From: Streptosporangium sp. NBC_01755
Lineage (GTDB): Bacteria > Actinomycetota > Actinomycetes > Streptosporangiales > Streptosporangiaceae
Reading direction: 5' to 3'
Length of the DNA stretch: 64,000 bases
Assembly (NCBI RefSeq): GCF_035917995.1
Contig: NZ_CP109131.1
Span: 3,534,001 to 3,598,000 of the forward strand
Shown here piece after piece: positions 55,278 to 64,000 of this stretch. The position numbers were made by a program, and so were the translations under genes. Each line of letters begins with the position of its first letter. Position 1 is the stretch's first letter. The notes below the pieces were generated by a model that was not told where the DNA came from, searched no databases, and worked only from the letters and a program-made list of their open reading frames with translations.

Positions 55278-56018
55278 TTAATCGCGCCGGAAAACCAGAG
55301 TCGTTCGCCCCAGCGTCACGCGAGTGCCGTTCTGGAGCTCGACCCGGCGAACCGGCTGGCCGTTGACGAAGGTGCCGTTCGTGGAGCCGAGGTCGACGAG
55401 CGCGACCTGGGGGCCCTCCACCCGCAGCTCGGCGTGGTGCCGGGACACACCCGGGTCGACCAGCCGTAGATCGCAGTCGGTGCCCCTGCCGAGCAGGGTC
55501 ACCGGTGTTGTCAGATCGAAGGACCGCTGGCCCTGCGGGTCGTCCTGGGTGGACACCAGCAGGCGGGGGCGACCTCCGAACGCGTGTGGTTTCGCGGTGG
55601 GCACGTCGCTCACCGGCTGGCGGATCTCGTCCTGCTCGACCGTCGCGCCGCGGATCACGCCCGAGCGGATGCGGAACAGGCCGACCGCGAGGTCGTCGGC
55701 CGTCTCGAAGCGGACCCTGACCGGCCCCACGAAGGAGTAGCCCTGTTCCTTGGCGTACTCCCTGGCAAGGTTGGCCAGCTCGTGGCCGATGCTGTCCGCG
55801 TAGACCTCCAGCCGCTCGCTGTCGGTCGTGGACAGCTCGACCACGAAGTCGTTGGGCACGAGAGTGCGCCCTTGGGCGACGATCGCCGCCCGCTCGTCCA
55901 TCTCCCGTTGGACCGCACTGGCGACCTCTACCGGCTGAAGGTCAGATTTGAACGCCCGCGCAAAGGCCCCTTCAACCAAGCCTTCGAGCCTCCGCTCGAA
56001 ACGCTGAAGGACTCCCAC
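55278..56018 (-). CDS. fhaA: FHA-domain protein FhaA with DUF3662 domain
   Basis: 246 aa, first gene of the fhaA-pknB operon. N-terminal DUF3662 domain (FERRLEGLVEGAFARAFKSD, then DFVVELSTTDSERLEVY), a linker, and a C-terminal FHA domain (TLLGRGTDCDLRLVDPGVSR, GSTNGTFVNGQPVRR) that binds phosphothreonine of the juxtamembrane pseudokinase MviN in mycobacteria. The linker is short here, making the protein much smaller than mycobacterial FhaA (about 530 aa), as usual for non-mycobacterial actinomycetes. Confidence 0.94.
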   Translation of the reverse strand: MGVLQRFERRLEGLVEGAFARAFKSDLQPVEVASAVQREMDERAAIVAQGRTLVPNDFVVELSTTDSERLEVYADSIGHELANLAREYAKEQGYSFVGPVRVRFETADDLAVGLFRIRSGVIRGATVEQDEIRQPVSDVPTAKPHAFGGRPRLLVSTQDDPQGQRSFDLTTPVTLLGRGTDCDLRLVDPGVSRHHAELRVEGPQVALVDLGSTNGTFVNGQPVRRVELQNGTRVTLGRTTLVFRRD

Positions 56019-56184
56019 CGGGTACCTCCCCTCCTCCGTCTATGTGGTCGCGGCCGCTTGGGGGCTCGTTGGCTCGGTCCTCGCTCTCTCGCACCCAGCT
56101 GCTCCGCTTTCGCATCTAGGAGGATCGTATCCGGGTTCGTGGGTACCGGCTGATACGTGCTAATGTTTCGACCGCACCCAACAA

Positions 56185-56267
56185 GGGCGGGTGGCGGAAC
56201 GGCAGACGCGCACGGTTCAGGTCCGTGTGTCCGAAAGGACGTGAGGGTTCAAATCCCTCCTCGCCCA
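56185..56267 (+). tRNA. tRNA-Leu (CAG anticodon)
   Basis: Class II tRNA with acceptor GGGCGGG/CTCGCCC, anticodon arm CACGG-TTCAGGT-CCGTG (CAG), a long variable arm (GTGTCCGAAAGGACGTG) and T arm GAGGG-TTCAAAT-CCCTC. CCA is not encoded. Divergent from fhaA. Confidence 0.96.
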
Positions 56268-56312
56268 CAAGGGGCTACCGATGAAATCGGTGGCTCCACA
56301 GTGACGAAAGAG

Positions 56313-56343
56313 AGCCCCGCTCCGCAAGAGCCGGGGCTTTTTT
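56313..56343 (+). terminator. Terminator after tRNA-Leu
   Basis: AGCCCCG-...-CGGGGCT stem, 12-base loop, followed by six T. Forty-six bases after the tRNA. Confidence 0.85.
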
Positions 56344-56515
56344 GCTTGTACGGGGTTCCGCGCGGCGTTTGGACACGCGGAGATGTCTATCCCGACCGGC
56401 TTGCAGATCACTTTCGTCTGGCTTGCGTGCATTACGCCCACGGCTGAGACGGCCGCCAGGCCTACTGGCACCGGTCTAGCGGTGCTGTACGGCTCTCACC
56501 TGCGATGGTGATCGT

Positions 56516-57084
56516 TCAGGGCTTCCAATCGGCCAGAGGCTTGGTGGCTCTGCGTCGGATGCGCCTGCGGGGCCGGCCGTTGGCACGGGGCAGCGAGTCA
56601 AGCCGGCTAAAAATTTTTCTAAAATTGGCGTGGGCGAGCTGGAAGGCCGGCAGCAGACTCTGGGCGGCGATGCCGCGGATGCGGCGCCCCTGGGAGCGCT
56701 CGATGGCCTCGTGGGCGTCGTCCTTGGCATAGCCGTTGAAGCCTTCGGTGCTGTTACGCAGCCGGTGGTAGACCCGTTGCTGGTCGGTGGTTTCATAGGC
56801 CAGTGCCTGGGTGTGCTTGGCGCCGTGCTCGGGGGCGATGGTGATGCTGTGCTGGCGGCAGATCTTCGGTGGGCCGACCGGGCTGGGTGCTGGATGGACA
56901 AGCGGCAGACGCGGGTTGGTGCCGATGCCGGTGCGCTTGATCGGACACCGGACCTTCCCGGCCGCCGCAGGGCAGGTGAGGCGCTCGTGACCTTCGCTGT
57001 CGGGTCTGCCTTTCGGCGCGAGCTCATAAGCGGTCCTGGCGGCGATCTGGCGCCGGTAAAGGTCGGTGATCGCGGCGGTCTGGG
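56516..57084 (-). pseudogene. Transposase-like C-terminal fragment
   Basis: The minus frame contains LAPKGRPDSEGHERLTCPAA, RCPIKRTGIGTNPRLPL, CRQHSITIAPEHGAKHTQ, VYHRLRNSTEGFNGYAK and HEAIERSQGRRIRGIAAQSL. This pattern is the C-terminal half of a transposase-like family found in actinomycetes, with the final DDE-associated helices. The N-terminal half is absent and the sequence joins an integrase remnant in another frame. Probable decay product after tRNA-Leu. Confidence 0.6.
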
Positions 57085-57390
57085 CAACACCGCCTGGTCG
57101 ACGCTGACGCCGCGGACGAAGGGCAGCACCCGTGACAGGGCGTGCAGGGAGTCGACACCGGCGGCGGCCACGATGGTGGTCAGTGGAACGCCGCTCTCCA
57201 TCAATTCCACCAGCCGGCCGGACCGCAGCCGTCCCATCTTCAGCACGGGGGTGCCGGGCGCGTCGTGGGTGCGAGACAGGAAGCCGGTGACGGTGTTCTT
57301 GCCGCGGGCGTGATGGCCGGGTCGAAACAGATAGGTGGCCTGGCCGTCCCCTGAAGTGAACGCCGTTACCAGCCACACACAAGGAATCAA
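57085..57390 (-). pseudogene. Site-specific integrase C-terminal fragment
   Basis: Minus frame: ATYLFRPGHHARGKNTVTGF, LSRTHDAPGTPVLKMGRLRS, GRLVELMESGVPLTTIVAAA and GVDSLHALSRVLPFV. This follows the C-terminus of an integrase-like recombinase (Arg and dimer helix region) but runs into the transposase fragment and has no catalytic Tyr visible. Loose match. Confidence 0.4.
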
Positions 57391-57763
57391 ACCCGGTCAA
57401 AGCTCCAAGATGCCGGGGCCGTGTCAGATGGGTATCTGGGATTGTCGTTGTGGTCGCCGTCGAGCTGCTTCTCGACGGCGGCCCTTCTTTCTCCTCGCAC
57501 ATGCGGGGAAATCGTGTTCACATGGCGGTTGTCTGCTCAGTGCTGCTCGGCTTTCTGATTTTCGCCGCTGTATCGATAGCAGGCGTTTGTATTCTTGAGA
57601 AGACGCCCGTCGTCAACCAGGTAGCTGAGTGTCATTCGCAGGAGCCGTGGGTCTTCGCCGATGGCATCGGCGATCTGACGGTTTTTCCACCGACTGGCTG
57701 GGTCCTGCTTGAGTACTGATGATCAAAGGTCGACGTTACCCGGAACGTGCCTGTCACTGCAGG
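57391..57763. other. Intergenic region without recognisable gene
   Basis: A plus frame at 57450-57719 has one hydrophobic helix (AVVCSVLLGFLIFAAVSIAG) but no family likeness and no ribosome site. Otherwise nothing. Confidence 0.4.
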
Positions 57764-58138
57764 TCAGAGGCATGATCGCGTGTCACGTCGAGCTTTCATG
57801 TTCAGTAGGTCCAGGACTTTGATCATTCGTGGGCTGGCGGGCCTGCCTCTTCTGCGCGGTGTCGCCGTGTCGGCTGCTTTGGGCTGGGCAGCGCTCTGAC
57901 CTTGGGAGGTTTCCGGGAGCGGTGTGTGAGAGGCCGCCGCGCTTTCCCAGTGCTCCAGAGCATGCATGGTGGTCTCCGGTTTGGTGATCTCCTCGCGCGC
58001 CCGGTCAATATCACGTTCAAGTTTGGCTAGCGCATGATGAGCCCTCTCCCAGCAGCCGCGTGCATGATGGAGTGCGTGCAGAAAAACAGGAGCGGCCTCC
58101 TGGATGCCGTACTGATCCCGCATGAGACGGCACTGCAT
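57764..58138 (-). CDS. Hypothetical helical protein
   Basis: 124 aa. Predicted mostly alpha-helical (ALHHARGCWERAHHALAKLE, REEITKPETTMHALEHWES), then a basic Pro/Arg stretch (PRRRGRPASPRMIKVL). Codon bias and composition look like a real gene, but no family is recognised. Located between mobile-element remnants, so likely part of an old insertion. Confidence 0.35.
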   Translation of the reverse strand: MQCRLMRDQYGIQEAAPVFLHALHHARGCWERAHHALAKLERDIDRAREEITKPETTMHALEHWESAAASHTPLPETSQGQSAAQPKAADTATPRRRGRPASPRMIKVLDLLNMKARRDTRSCL

Positions 58139-58384
58139 TCGCAGTGAGGCAGCACCCGGAAGATAAAGCAGCGTGTCGAAGCGAATTCCACTCCTGCCTG
58201 CGCCGATCCCGACGTGCAGCGATTAGCAGCCGACTTCCCGTCGTGGAATCCATGTCAGCCTTTTGCTGTCTCTAATTATCGGCCACCTTGGACTCGATTC
58301 CGGCTTTGCGAAACACCTTTCTCGCGCTCCCCCTGAGAGCGATCCGTTAACCCGTGGGTAAGTGAACGTCAAAGCGATCTCTCG

Positions 58385-58502
58385 CATCTCGCCACCGCGA
58401 CGGTCGACCGGCTCCTGCACCATGCCCACCTCGTCCAGACCAACGGTGACAGCCACCGCCTCGCCGAGGCCCTCTCCGGTCGCGGTGTCGTCCCGCTGAC
58501 CT
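58385..58502 (+). pseudogene. IS21-type IstB ATPase C-terminal fragment
   Basis: The plus strand reads HLATATVDRLLHHAHLVQTN, then GDSHRLAEALSGRGVVPLT and stop, the last 40 residues of IstB helper ATPases of IS21-family elements. The ATPase domain is missing. Shows that an IS21-like element once inserted here. Confidence 0.7.
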
Positions 58503-58735
58503 GACCACCCACCATAGATCAACTGGCCATCGGCCTGGAATTCCGCTGACCGTCAGCCCGGAGAACTACCGACCGCCCACCAAGACTACGGCGTGTCCGT
58601 TGACACCCTTGACAGGCACCCGAAAACGCTAACTACCTGGCCTTGGGGGAACCTCACCGGAAGTGATCATCCGTGCAGGGCCATCGGAAGCGGTTTGGGG
58701 TGATCTCCCAGCCGATGCATGGGTGCGGTCGCGGC

Positions 58736-61465
58736 TCAGCGTAGTCTGCGGCGGAGCAGAGACGGCCGGGCGGTGGCGGGCGCTAGCTGGACGCGTGCGT
58801 CTACGGCTGTGGCACCGGTCGGTGTGACGATGACGGGGTTGAGGTCGATCTCGGCGATCTCCGGCAGGTCGTCCATGAGATGACCGAGCCGCACGATCTG
58901 ATTCTCCAGTCCCTTCACGTCTGTGGGAGGGCTTCCCCGATAGCCGGAAAGCAGCGGCGCGCATCGAAGTTCTCCGATCATTCGTGCGGCCTCGGCGTGG
59001 CTGATCGGCGGCACCCGAAAGACGCGGTCGGAGAGAAGCTCGGTGATGGTGCCGCCGAGACCGACCATGATGAGGGGCCCGAACGCTTCGTGCGCGACGC
59101 CACCGACGATCATCTCGATGCCTCCGGTCATCACGTGCTGCACGATCGCACCGGACATGGCAGGGCCGACCCGCTCGGTCAAGTCCCGGTAGGCCTGCCG
59201 GACCTCCTTCGGCGTGCGCAGGCCGAGCCGGACGCCCCCAAGGTCGGTCTTGTGGACGATCTGCGGGCCGGTGGCCTTCACGACCGCCGGGAAGCCGACC
59301 CGGGCGGCGGCCTCGGCGGCGCTCTCAGGGCCATCGACTGTCACGGACTCGGCCACCGAGATGCCGTAGCAGGACAACAGAGCGGTCGCGAGAGAGATGT
59401 CCAGCCAGCGTCCTTGGGGGTGCGCCGCGAGGTCCCGTTCGACGATCGCCCGAGCCCTTTTGACGTCCGCTCCGTTGGTTTCCTCCGGCGGCTCCAGGGG
59501 CCGTTTTCGCCAAGCGGCGTAGTCGGCGGCGCGGCCGAAGGCGTGGACCGCCTGCTCGGGAAATGCATAGCAGGGGATTCGGCCGTCGATGATCCCGTCT
59601 TGTCCCATGACGCAGGCGAGCACTGTCTTGGCCGACCCCACGGTGGCGGCCGCGATGGCATCTCGCGTCGCTTCCATGCCCGAGCCGAACGGGGGCGTGT
59701 ATACGGCGAACAGGGCGTCGATCCCCGGATCGGCCAGGACGATCTCGATCGCCGCGGCGAATTCCCTGGCGTCGCCGTCGGCGGTGAGGTCGATTGGGTT
59801 GGGGACGGCGGCTGCCGCGCGAAGACGGGTTCGCAGGGCGTTCTGTGTGACGGTGGATAGTTCCGGGACACTGAGCCCTCGCTGCTCGCAGGCGTCGGCC
59901 ATGATGGCCTCCGGGCCGCCGGAGTTGCCCACGACCGCGACCCGCCGGCCGGTGGGTAGGGGCTGGGAGGCGAGCAGCCTGGCGGTATCGAGCATGTCCT
60001 GGACGCTGTCCTCGCGGATCACGCCTGATGCCCGCAGCAGCGCGTCCACCGCCCTGTCGGGCGTCGCGGCGGCGGCGGTGTGTGAGCGGACGGCACGGCC
60101 GCCGGAGACGCTGCGCCCGCTCTTGACGACGATGATCGGTTTGCGCGTGCTGACCCTGCAGGCGATGCGGCCGAAGCGGCGCGGGTTGCCGAAGGACTCC
60201 AGGTACATGGCGATGACTGCGGTGGCCTGATCGTCCTCCCAGTATTCGAGCAGGTCGTTGCCGCTGACGTCGGCTTTGTTGCCGACTGACGCGAACGAGG
60301 AGACGCCGAGCCCCAGTTCGCCGGCTCGTTCGATCAGGGCGACCGCCACGGCCCCCGACTGCGACATCAGCCCGAGCCTGCCTTCACTGGGCAGGCTGGG
60401 CATGAAGCCGGCGTTCAGTGAAGCGGCGGTGTTCGCGATACCCAGGCAGTTGGGACCTACCAGGCGTATTCCTGATTCCCGGCAGATCTTGAGTAGCCGG
60501 GCTTCCAGCTCCTTTTTCCCGGCTTCGGCGAATCCGGCGCTCACCACCACCAACCCTCGGACACCGTGTCGCGCGCAGTCCTTGGCGACCTTTGGCACTG
60601 TGTCGGCCGGGGTGGCGATCACGGCGAGTTCCACCGGTCCCGGTATGGCAGCCACGGTGGGGTAGGCGGGGAGGCCGCACAGTTGCGTGGCGTTGGGATT
60701 CACGGGATACACAGGCCCGGGAAAACCGCCGGTGATCAGGTTGCGCAGTATGCGGTGTCCGACACTTGCCGGGTTCCGGCCAGCCCCTACGACGGCGACC
60801 GAACCAGGGGAGAACATGTGGGCCAGGGAGTTGCGTTCGGCCTCGTGCGCCCGCTTCTCGATCTGCTCCAGCAGATGAGCCGTGGGGCGCAGGGCGATAC
60901 GCGATTCGATCTCGCCCTGCCGGCACCGCCGTTCGACCGGCAGGCCCAGATCGCCGAGTACCTGCAGCATCTGCCGGTTGCCCGCGAGGACGGTGGCCGT
61001 CAACTGCTCGATCCCCCTTTGGGCGGCGTCGAGAGCGATGTGCTCCAGCAGCAGGGTGCCGAGTCCACAGCCATGTATCCGGTCATCCAGCAGGATCCCG
61101 ATGTCGGCCTCGGGGCGCTGAGCGTCGGGGATGTACTCCGCGACGCCGACCACCCGGCCGGCGGCGAGTGCCACCAGTGCATGACCTTGGTACCCAGGGC
61201 TGGTCAGGCGGTCCACGTAAGCGTGGGCCGTGTCGGTTCCGCCGGTGAAGAACCGCAGGTACACCGAGCGTTCGGATGACCGGTCGACCAGGGCGTGCAT
61301 GGCGTCCCGGTCGGAAACGCGCAACGGCCGGACATGCGCGATTCCGCCGTCACGCAGCAGCACGTCGCACTCGTCGTCCACGTAGCGGAGCATGACCCGA
61401 GCGTGCGTCACCGATGATGCTCGACCCAGGGGCCTAATCCCCTCGAAGTCAGGGCCTGTTGTCAC
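58736..61465 (-). CDS. GNAT-acyl-CoA synthetase (ADP-forming type) fusion protein
   Basis: 909 aa. Residues about 40-175 are a GNAT acetyltransferase (VRPLRVSDRDAMHALVD, GIEQLTATVLAGNRQM). The rest is the ADP-forming acyl-CoA synthetase module: CoA-binding Rossmann (GSVAVVGAGRNPASVGHRIL), ligase-CoA (LVGPNCLGIANTAASLNAG, LMSQSGAVAVALIERAG), the phospho-His region RAVRSHTAAAATPDRA near residue 459, and ATP-grasp (VVKATGPQIVHKTDLGGVRL, EIDLNPVIVTPTGATAV). Such proteins are Pat-type lysine acetyltransferases or acetyl-CoA/ADP metabolism enzymes. Retained His suggests catalysis. Overlaps the hydrogenase protease gene by four bases, so one operon. Confidence 0.93.
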   Translation of the reverse strand: MTTGPDFEGIRPLGRASSVTHARVMLRYVDDECDVLLRDGGIAHVRPLRVSDRDAMHALVDRSSERSVYLRFFTGGTDTAHAYVDRLTSPGYQGHALVALAAGRVVGVAEYIPDAQRPEADIGILLDDRIHGCGLGTLLLEHIALDAAQRGIEQLTATVLAGNRQMLQVLGDLGLPVERRCRQGEIESRIALRPTAHLLEQIEKRAHEAERNSLAHMFSPGSVAVVGAGRNPASVGHRILRNLITGGFPGPVYPVNPNATQLCGLPAYPTVAAIPGPVELAVIATPADTVPKVAKDCARHGVRGLVVVSAGFAEAGKKELEARLLKICRESGIRLVGPNCLGIANTAASLNAGFMPSLPSEGRLGLMSQSGAVAVALIERAGELGLGVSSFASVGNKADVSGNDLLEYWEDDQATAVIAMYLESFGNPRRFGRIACRVSTRKPIIVVKSGRSVSGGRAVRSHTAAAATPDRAVDALLRASGVIREDSVQDMLDTARLLASQPLPTGRRVAVVGNSGGPEAIMADACEQRGLSVPELSTVTQNALRTRLRAAAAVPNPIDLTADGDAREFAAAIEIVLADPGIDALFAVYTPPFGSGMEATRDAIAAATVGSAKTVLACVMGQDGIIDGRIPCYAFPEQAVHAFGRAADYAAWRKRPLEPPEETNGADVKRARAIVERDLAAHPQGRWLDISLATALLSCYGISVAESVTVDGPESAAEAAARVGFPAVVKATGPQIVHKTDLGGVRLGLRTPKEVRQAYRDLTERVGPAMSGAIVQHVMTGGIEMIVGGVAHEAFGPLIMVGLGGTITELLSDRVFRVPPISHAEAARMIGELRCAPLLSGYRGSPPTDVKGLENQIVRLGHLMDDLPEIAEIDLNPVIVTPTGATAVDARVQLAPATARPSLLRRRLR

Positions 61466-61926
61466 TGTTCCTGCTGACGGAGATCATCCAGCCGCTGCCG
61501 GACAGCCTCAGCCGTCTCGCGGATCGCCGCGCGCACCGGTGGGGTGACCGGGGTGTCGAGGCCGAAGTCGCCGCCCTCGACGCCGAAGACGACCAGTTCG
61601 TCCGGGAGCAGGCCGAGCGCCTCACCGAGCGCCATCGCGTCGGGCAGGCCAAGGGCATGAGAGCTCGCCCGCCAGGCGGGCGCGGGGCCTGGCCGGACAG
61701 CCGTGTGGATGGTCCCCGGTGCCGCGCCTGAGGACACCGCGTCTATCACGATCGCCAGCCGCGCGCCGCTCCAGGCCGTGACCAGATGCATCGGATCCCC
61801 GGAGCTCTCGGTGAGGACCACCGAGGGCGGGAGCGTGCCGCGGAGTAGCCGTACCACCTCCAGGCCCGCCGCGTCGTCACCGCGGGAGTCGCCGCCCACC
61901 CCGATCACGACTCGGTCAGCGCGCAT
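61462..61926 (-). CDS. NiFe hydrogenase maturation endopeptidase
   Basis: HyaD/HycI-like protease that removes the C-terminal peptide of the large subunit after Ni insertion, 154 aa. Conserved residues: Asp in [16 protein letters not shown], Asp in [17 protein letters not shown], and His in [11 protein letters not shown]. Overlaps the large-subunit stop (ATG at 61926, stop at 61916), so the two are coupled. Confirms that the hydrogenase is of a type needing proteolytic maturation. Confidence 0.9.
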   Translation of the reverse strand: MRADRVVIGVGGDSRGDDAAGLEVVRLLRGTLPPSVVLTESSGDPMHLVTAWSGARLAIVIDAVSSGAAPGTIHTAVRPGPAPAWRASSHALGLPDAMALGEALGLLPDELVVFGVEGGDFGLDTPVTPPVRAAIRETAEAVRQRLDDLRQQEQ

Positions 61927-63205
61927 CGAGACGAAGATCCAGGAAATGGGTGGAGCAGGAGATGCACGGGTCGTGGTTGCGTACCGCCCGCTCGCACAGC
62001 GATGCCAGCTCCTCCTGCGGCAGGGCGAGCCGTGGCTCGACCAGATCCCACAGATCCTTCTCGATGCGGGCCTGGTTCTGAGAGGTCGGCGGCACGATGT
62101 CCGCCTCGACGATCAGCGCGTCATCGTCGATGCGGTAGCGGTGGTAGAGCGTGCCGCGCGGGGCCTCCGACGCCCCGTGGCCGACGCCGGGCCGCGGCTC
62201 GACGGGGACGGCGGGCGCGTCGGGCTCGGCGTAAGAGTCGATGATCCGCAGGGCTTCGTCGCAGGCGTGCACGATTTCCACCGCCCGGACCACGATGCTG
62301 CGAAAGGGGTTGCGACACACCTCGCCGAGCCCGGCGTCGCGCGCCGCCGAGCGGGCCAGCGGGGAGAGCAGCCCGGAATTGAGGGCGTATCGGGCCATGG
62401 CGCCCACCAGGTAGCCGCCGGTTCCGTCGAGCCGGGCGTGCAACGCCGTGGAGCCGGGCACTTGCTCCTCGACAACGTGTTCGGGCCAGTGCGAGACCGG
62501 AAACCCGGTTCCGTCGCTGACGGCGACGGAACCGGAGAGGATGGCGTACTCGTCCGGGTGCCGCAGCGCGAGGAACCGGTAGTCGTGTTCCACGTCGGGG
62601 AAGTCGAATCCGGCGACCCAGGTCACGGTGGCCAGGGCGTGCTCCCGTGCCAGGCGCAGCCGCTCGGCCGCACCGGCGAGTTCCTGGCGGCGCGGGATCC
62701 GGTAGAAGCCGCCTACCCGGACGTTGACCGGGTGGATCGCCCGGCCGCTCAGGTCGGCCACCAGCTCGTTTCCCGCCTTCTTCAACGCCAGGCCGCGCTC
62801 CAGGTGGACGCGATGGTCGGCGGCCATGGCGATACCGCTGTCGTAGCCCAGGAAATCCGGCGCGTGCAGCAGAAAGATGTGCAAGGCGTGTGACTCGATC
62901 CATTCGCCGTAGTAGAGGAGCAGCCGCAGGTCCCGCAGCGGTCCGGTCACCTCCACCCCACAGGCCGCCTCGATGGCCTGGCAGGCGCTCATCTGGTACG
63001 CGACAGGGCAGATGCCGCAGATGCGGGCGGTGATGTCGGGAGGTTCGGTGTACGAGCGGCCGCGCAGCAGCGCCTCGAAGAACCGGGGCGGCTCGTAGAT
63101 CCTCAGCTGAAGGTCGACGATCCGGCCGTCGCGGGCGCGCACCAGCAGTGCTCCCTCGCCTTCGACCCGGGACAGGCCGCCGATGCGGATGGTCTTATGC
63201 GTCAC
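61916..63205 (-). CDS. [NiFe] hydrogenase large subunit (group 3b-like)
   Basis: Ni-Fe(CN)2CO site subunit of a soluble hydrogenase, 429 aa. L1 motif [14 protein letters not shown] (Cys pair near residue 62); L2 motif DPCISCSTH near the C-terminus, with a cleavable extension FLDLRLDAR. The Tyr after CPVA instead of the usual His is also found in group 3b/3d enzymes. [14 protein letters not shown] start. Partner of the small subunit upstream, overlapping by eleven bases. Group 3b enzymes couple H2 with NADP(H) and can serve hypoxic or dormant metabolism. Confidence 0.94.
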   Translation of the reverse strand: MTHKTIRIGGLSRVEGEGALLVRARDGRIVDLQLRIYEPPRFFEALLRGRSYTEPPDITARICGICPVAYQMSACQAIEAACGVEVTGPLRDLRLLLYYGEWIESHALHIFLLHAPDFLGYDSGIAMAADHRVHLERGLALKKAGNELVADLSGRAIHPVNVRVGGFYRIPRRQELAGAAERLRLAREHALATVTWVAGFDFPDVEHDYRFLALRHPDEYAILSGSVAVSDGTGFPVSHWPEHVVEEQVPGSTALHARLDGTGGYLVGAMARYALNSGLLSPLARSAARDAGLGEVCRNPFRSIVVRAVEIVHACDEALRIIDSYAEPDAPAVPVEPRPGVGHGASEAPRGTLYHRYRIDDDALIVEADIVPPTSQNQARIEKDLWDLVEPRLALPQEELASLCERAVRNHDPCISCSTHFLDLRLDAR

Positions 63206-63989
63206 CCTCGGCCTCCTCCGACGCTCGCCGGAAGGGCTCCTCGGTGGCGTTGAAGGTCCGGTAGATTCGCACCAGCTCCGGGTCGCTCATCCCGAGTTCG
63301 CGCAGCCGGCCGTTAAGGGCGGCCGAGTTGGTGGTCTCGGACGGGCCGAAGCAGCCGTAGCAGCCCCGGTTGAACGCCGGGCAGAGCGCCCCGCAACCGG
63401 CCTGGGTGACCGGGCCCAGGCAGGGCGTGCCGTGCGCCACCAAGACGCAGACGTTGCCCCGGGCCTTGCACTCCACGCACACGCTGTGCCCTGGGACGAC
63501 AGGGCGCCGACCGGTCAGGAACGCCGTGATGACCTCCAAAAGCTGGCGCTTGTCGATCGGGCAGCCGCGCAGCTCGAAGTCCACCGGCACGTTGGCGGAG
63601 ATCGCCGTCGACCGCTCCAGGGTGGCGATGTATTCGGGCCGCGCGTAGACGACGGAGGCGAACTCGCGTACGTCGGCGAAGTCGCGCAGGGCCTGGATCC
63701 CGCCTGCGGTGGCGCAGGCCCCGATCGTCACCAGGTGCTTGGAGACCCGGCGTACGTGCCGGATGCGCTCGGCGTCCTCTGGGGTGGTGACGGACCCCTC
63801 GACCAGCGACAGGTCGTACGGGCCGGGACCAGGGGCGCTCGACGCCTCCAGGAAGTAGGCGATCTCCACCTTGGCCGCCAGGGACAGCAGCTCGTCCTCG
63901 CAGTCGAGCAGGGTGAGCTGGCAGCCGTCGCATGAGGCGAACTTCCAGACCGCGAGCCGCGGCCGGGAGGCGGGTTTGGGGGCGCCCAT
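63195..63989 (-). CDS. [NiFe] hydrogenase small subunit (group 3b-like)
   Basis: Fe-S cluster subunit passing electrons, 264 aa. The ATG at 63989 has GGGAG five bases upstream and overlaps a possible upstream stop (TGATG), so another gene of the operon lies off the right end. Proximal cluster ligands: [36 protein letters not shown]. Additional Cys groups [15 protein letters not shown] and [19 protein letters not shown] coordinate the medial and distal clusters. Usual group 3b small-subunit length. Confidence 0.94.
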   Translation of the reverse strand: MGAPKPASRPRLAVWKFASCDGCQLTLLDCEDELLSLAAKVEIAYFLEASSAPGPGPYDLSLVEGSVTTPEDAERIRHVRRVSKHLVTIGACATAGGIQALRDFADVREFASVVYARPEYIATLERSTAISANVPVDFELRGCPIDKRQLLEVITAFLTGRRPVVPGHSVCVECKARGNVCVLVAHGTPCLGPVTQAGCGALCPAFNRGCYGCFGPSETTNSAALNGRLRELGMSDPELVRIYRTFNATEEPFRRASEEAEGDA

Positions 63990-64000
63990 CACAGCTCCCG

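Overview
The window is a piece of a high-GC actinobacterial chromosome close to the replication origin. The order gyrB, gyrA, DUF3566, tRNA-Ile, DLW-39, tRNA-Ala, cyclophilin, rhomboid, crgA, class E sortase, pabA/trpG, then pknB-pknA-pbpA-rodA-pstP-fhaB-fhaA and tRNA-Leu is the origin-proximal backbone of mycelial actinomycetes. Gene content (SSI-type protease inhibitor, DUF5997, P450 with its own ferredoxin, group 3b-like NiFe hydrogenase) fits a member of the Streptosporangiales or a close relative. That placement is inference; no rRNA gene is in the window.

Layout. 1-4.6 kb: end of gyrB, gyrA, DUF3566. 4.7-21.4 kb: accessory stretch after tRNA-Ile: att-like and excisionase remnants, a BlaI-type repressor with two M56 metalloproteases, a DUF6153/DUF305 pair, a NlpC/P60 hydrolase, a D,D-carboxypeptidase, a patch of truncated genes (13.3-15.1 kb), a monooxygenase/P450/ferredoxin reductase/ferredoxin operon, and an anti-sigma kinase with two STAS proteins. 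21.5-22.6 kb: backbone (DLW-39, HAD phosphatase, tRNA-Ala). 22.6-28.3 kb: a 5.6-kb island bounded by a 35-bp copy of the tRNA-Ala 3' half, with a broken tyrosine integrase, a large LuxR-family ATPase regulator and an alpha/beta hydrolase. 28.3-42.5 kb: accessory genes including furA-katG, AIM24, DUF72, an SSI inhibitor, an L,D-transpeptidase, and a response regulator/kinase/Rieske operon divergent from a secreted protein. 42.6-56.3 kb: backbone for cell wall growth and its Ser/Thr kinase control. 56.3-58.7 kb: decayed transposase/integrase/IstB pieces after tRNA-Leu. 58.7-64 kb: NiFe hydrogenase subunits and protease with a GNAT-acyl-CoA synthetase fusion, running off the right edge.

How it works together: the fhaA-to-pknB operon couples FHA adaptors, phosphatase, elongation glycosyltransferase, transpeptidase and two kinases. 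CrgA, the sortase and several peptidoglycan enzymes (NlpC/P60, D,D-carboxypeptidase, L,D-transpeptidase) act on the same wall. The BlaI/M56 cassette is a plausible wall- or antibiotic-stress sensor, and palindromes related to BlaI/MecI operators lie in front of nearby genes.

Main points for a second look: Ala instead of Asp at GyrA position 94, the tRNA-Ala att-bounded island, the tandem M56 cassette, a TCS-Rieske operon with direct repeats, several short tandem duplications exactly at gene 3' ends, and the hydrogenase/GNAT-ACD cluster. Many small remnants are pseudogenes; frameshifts in homopolymers could also be sequencing errors.
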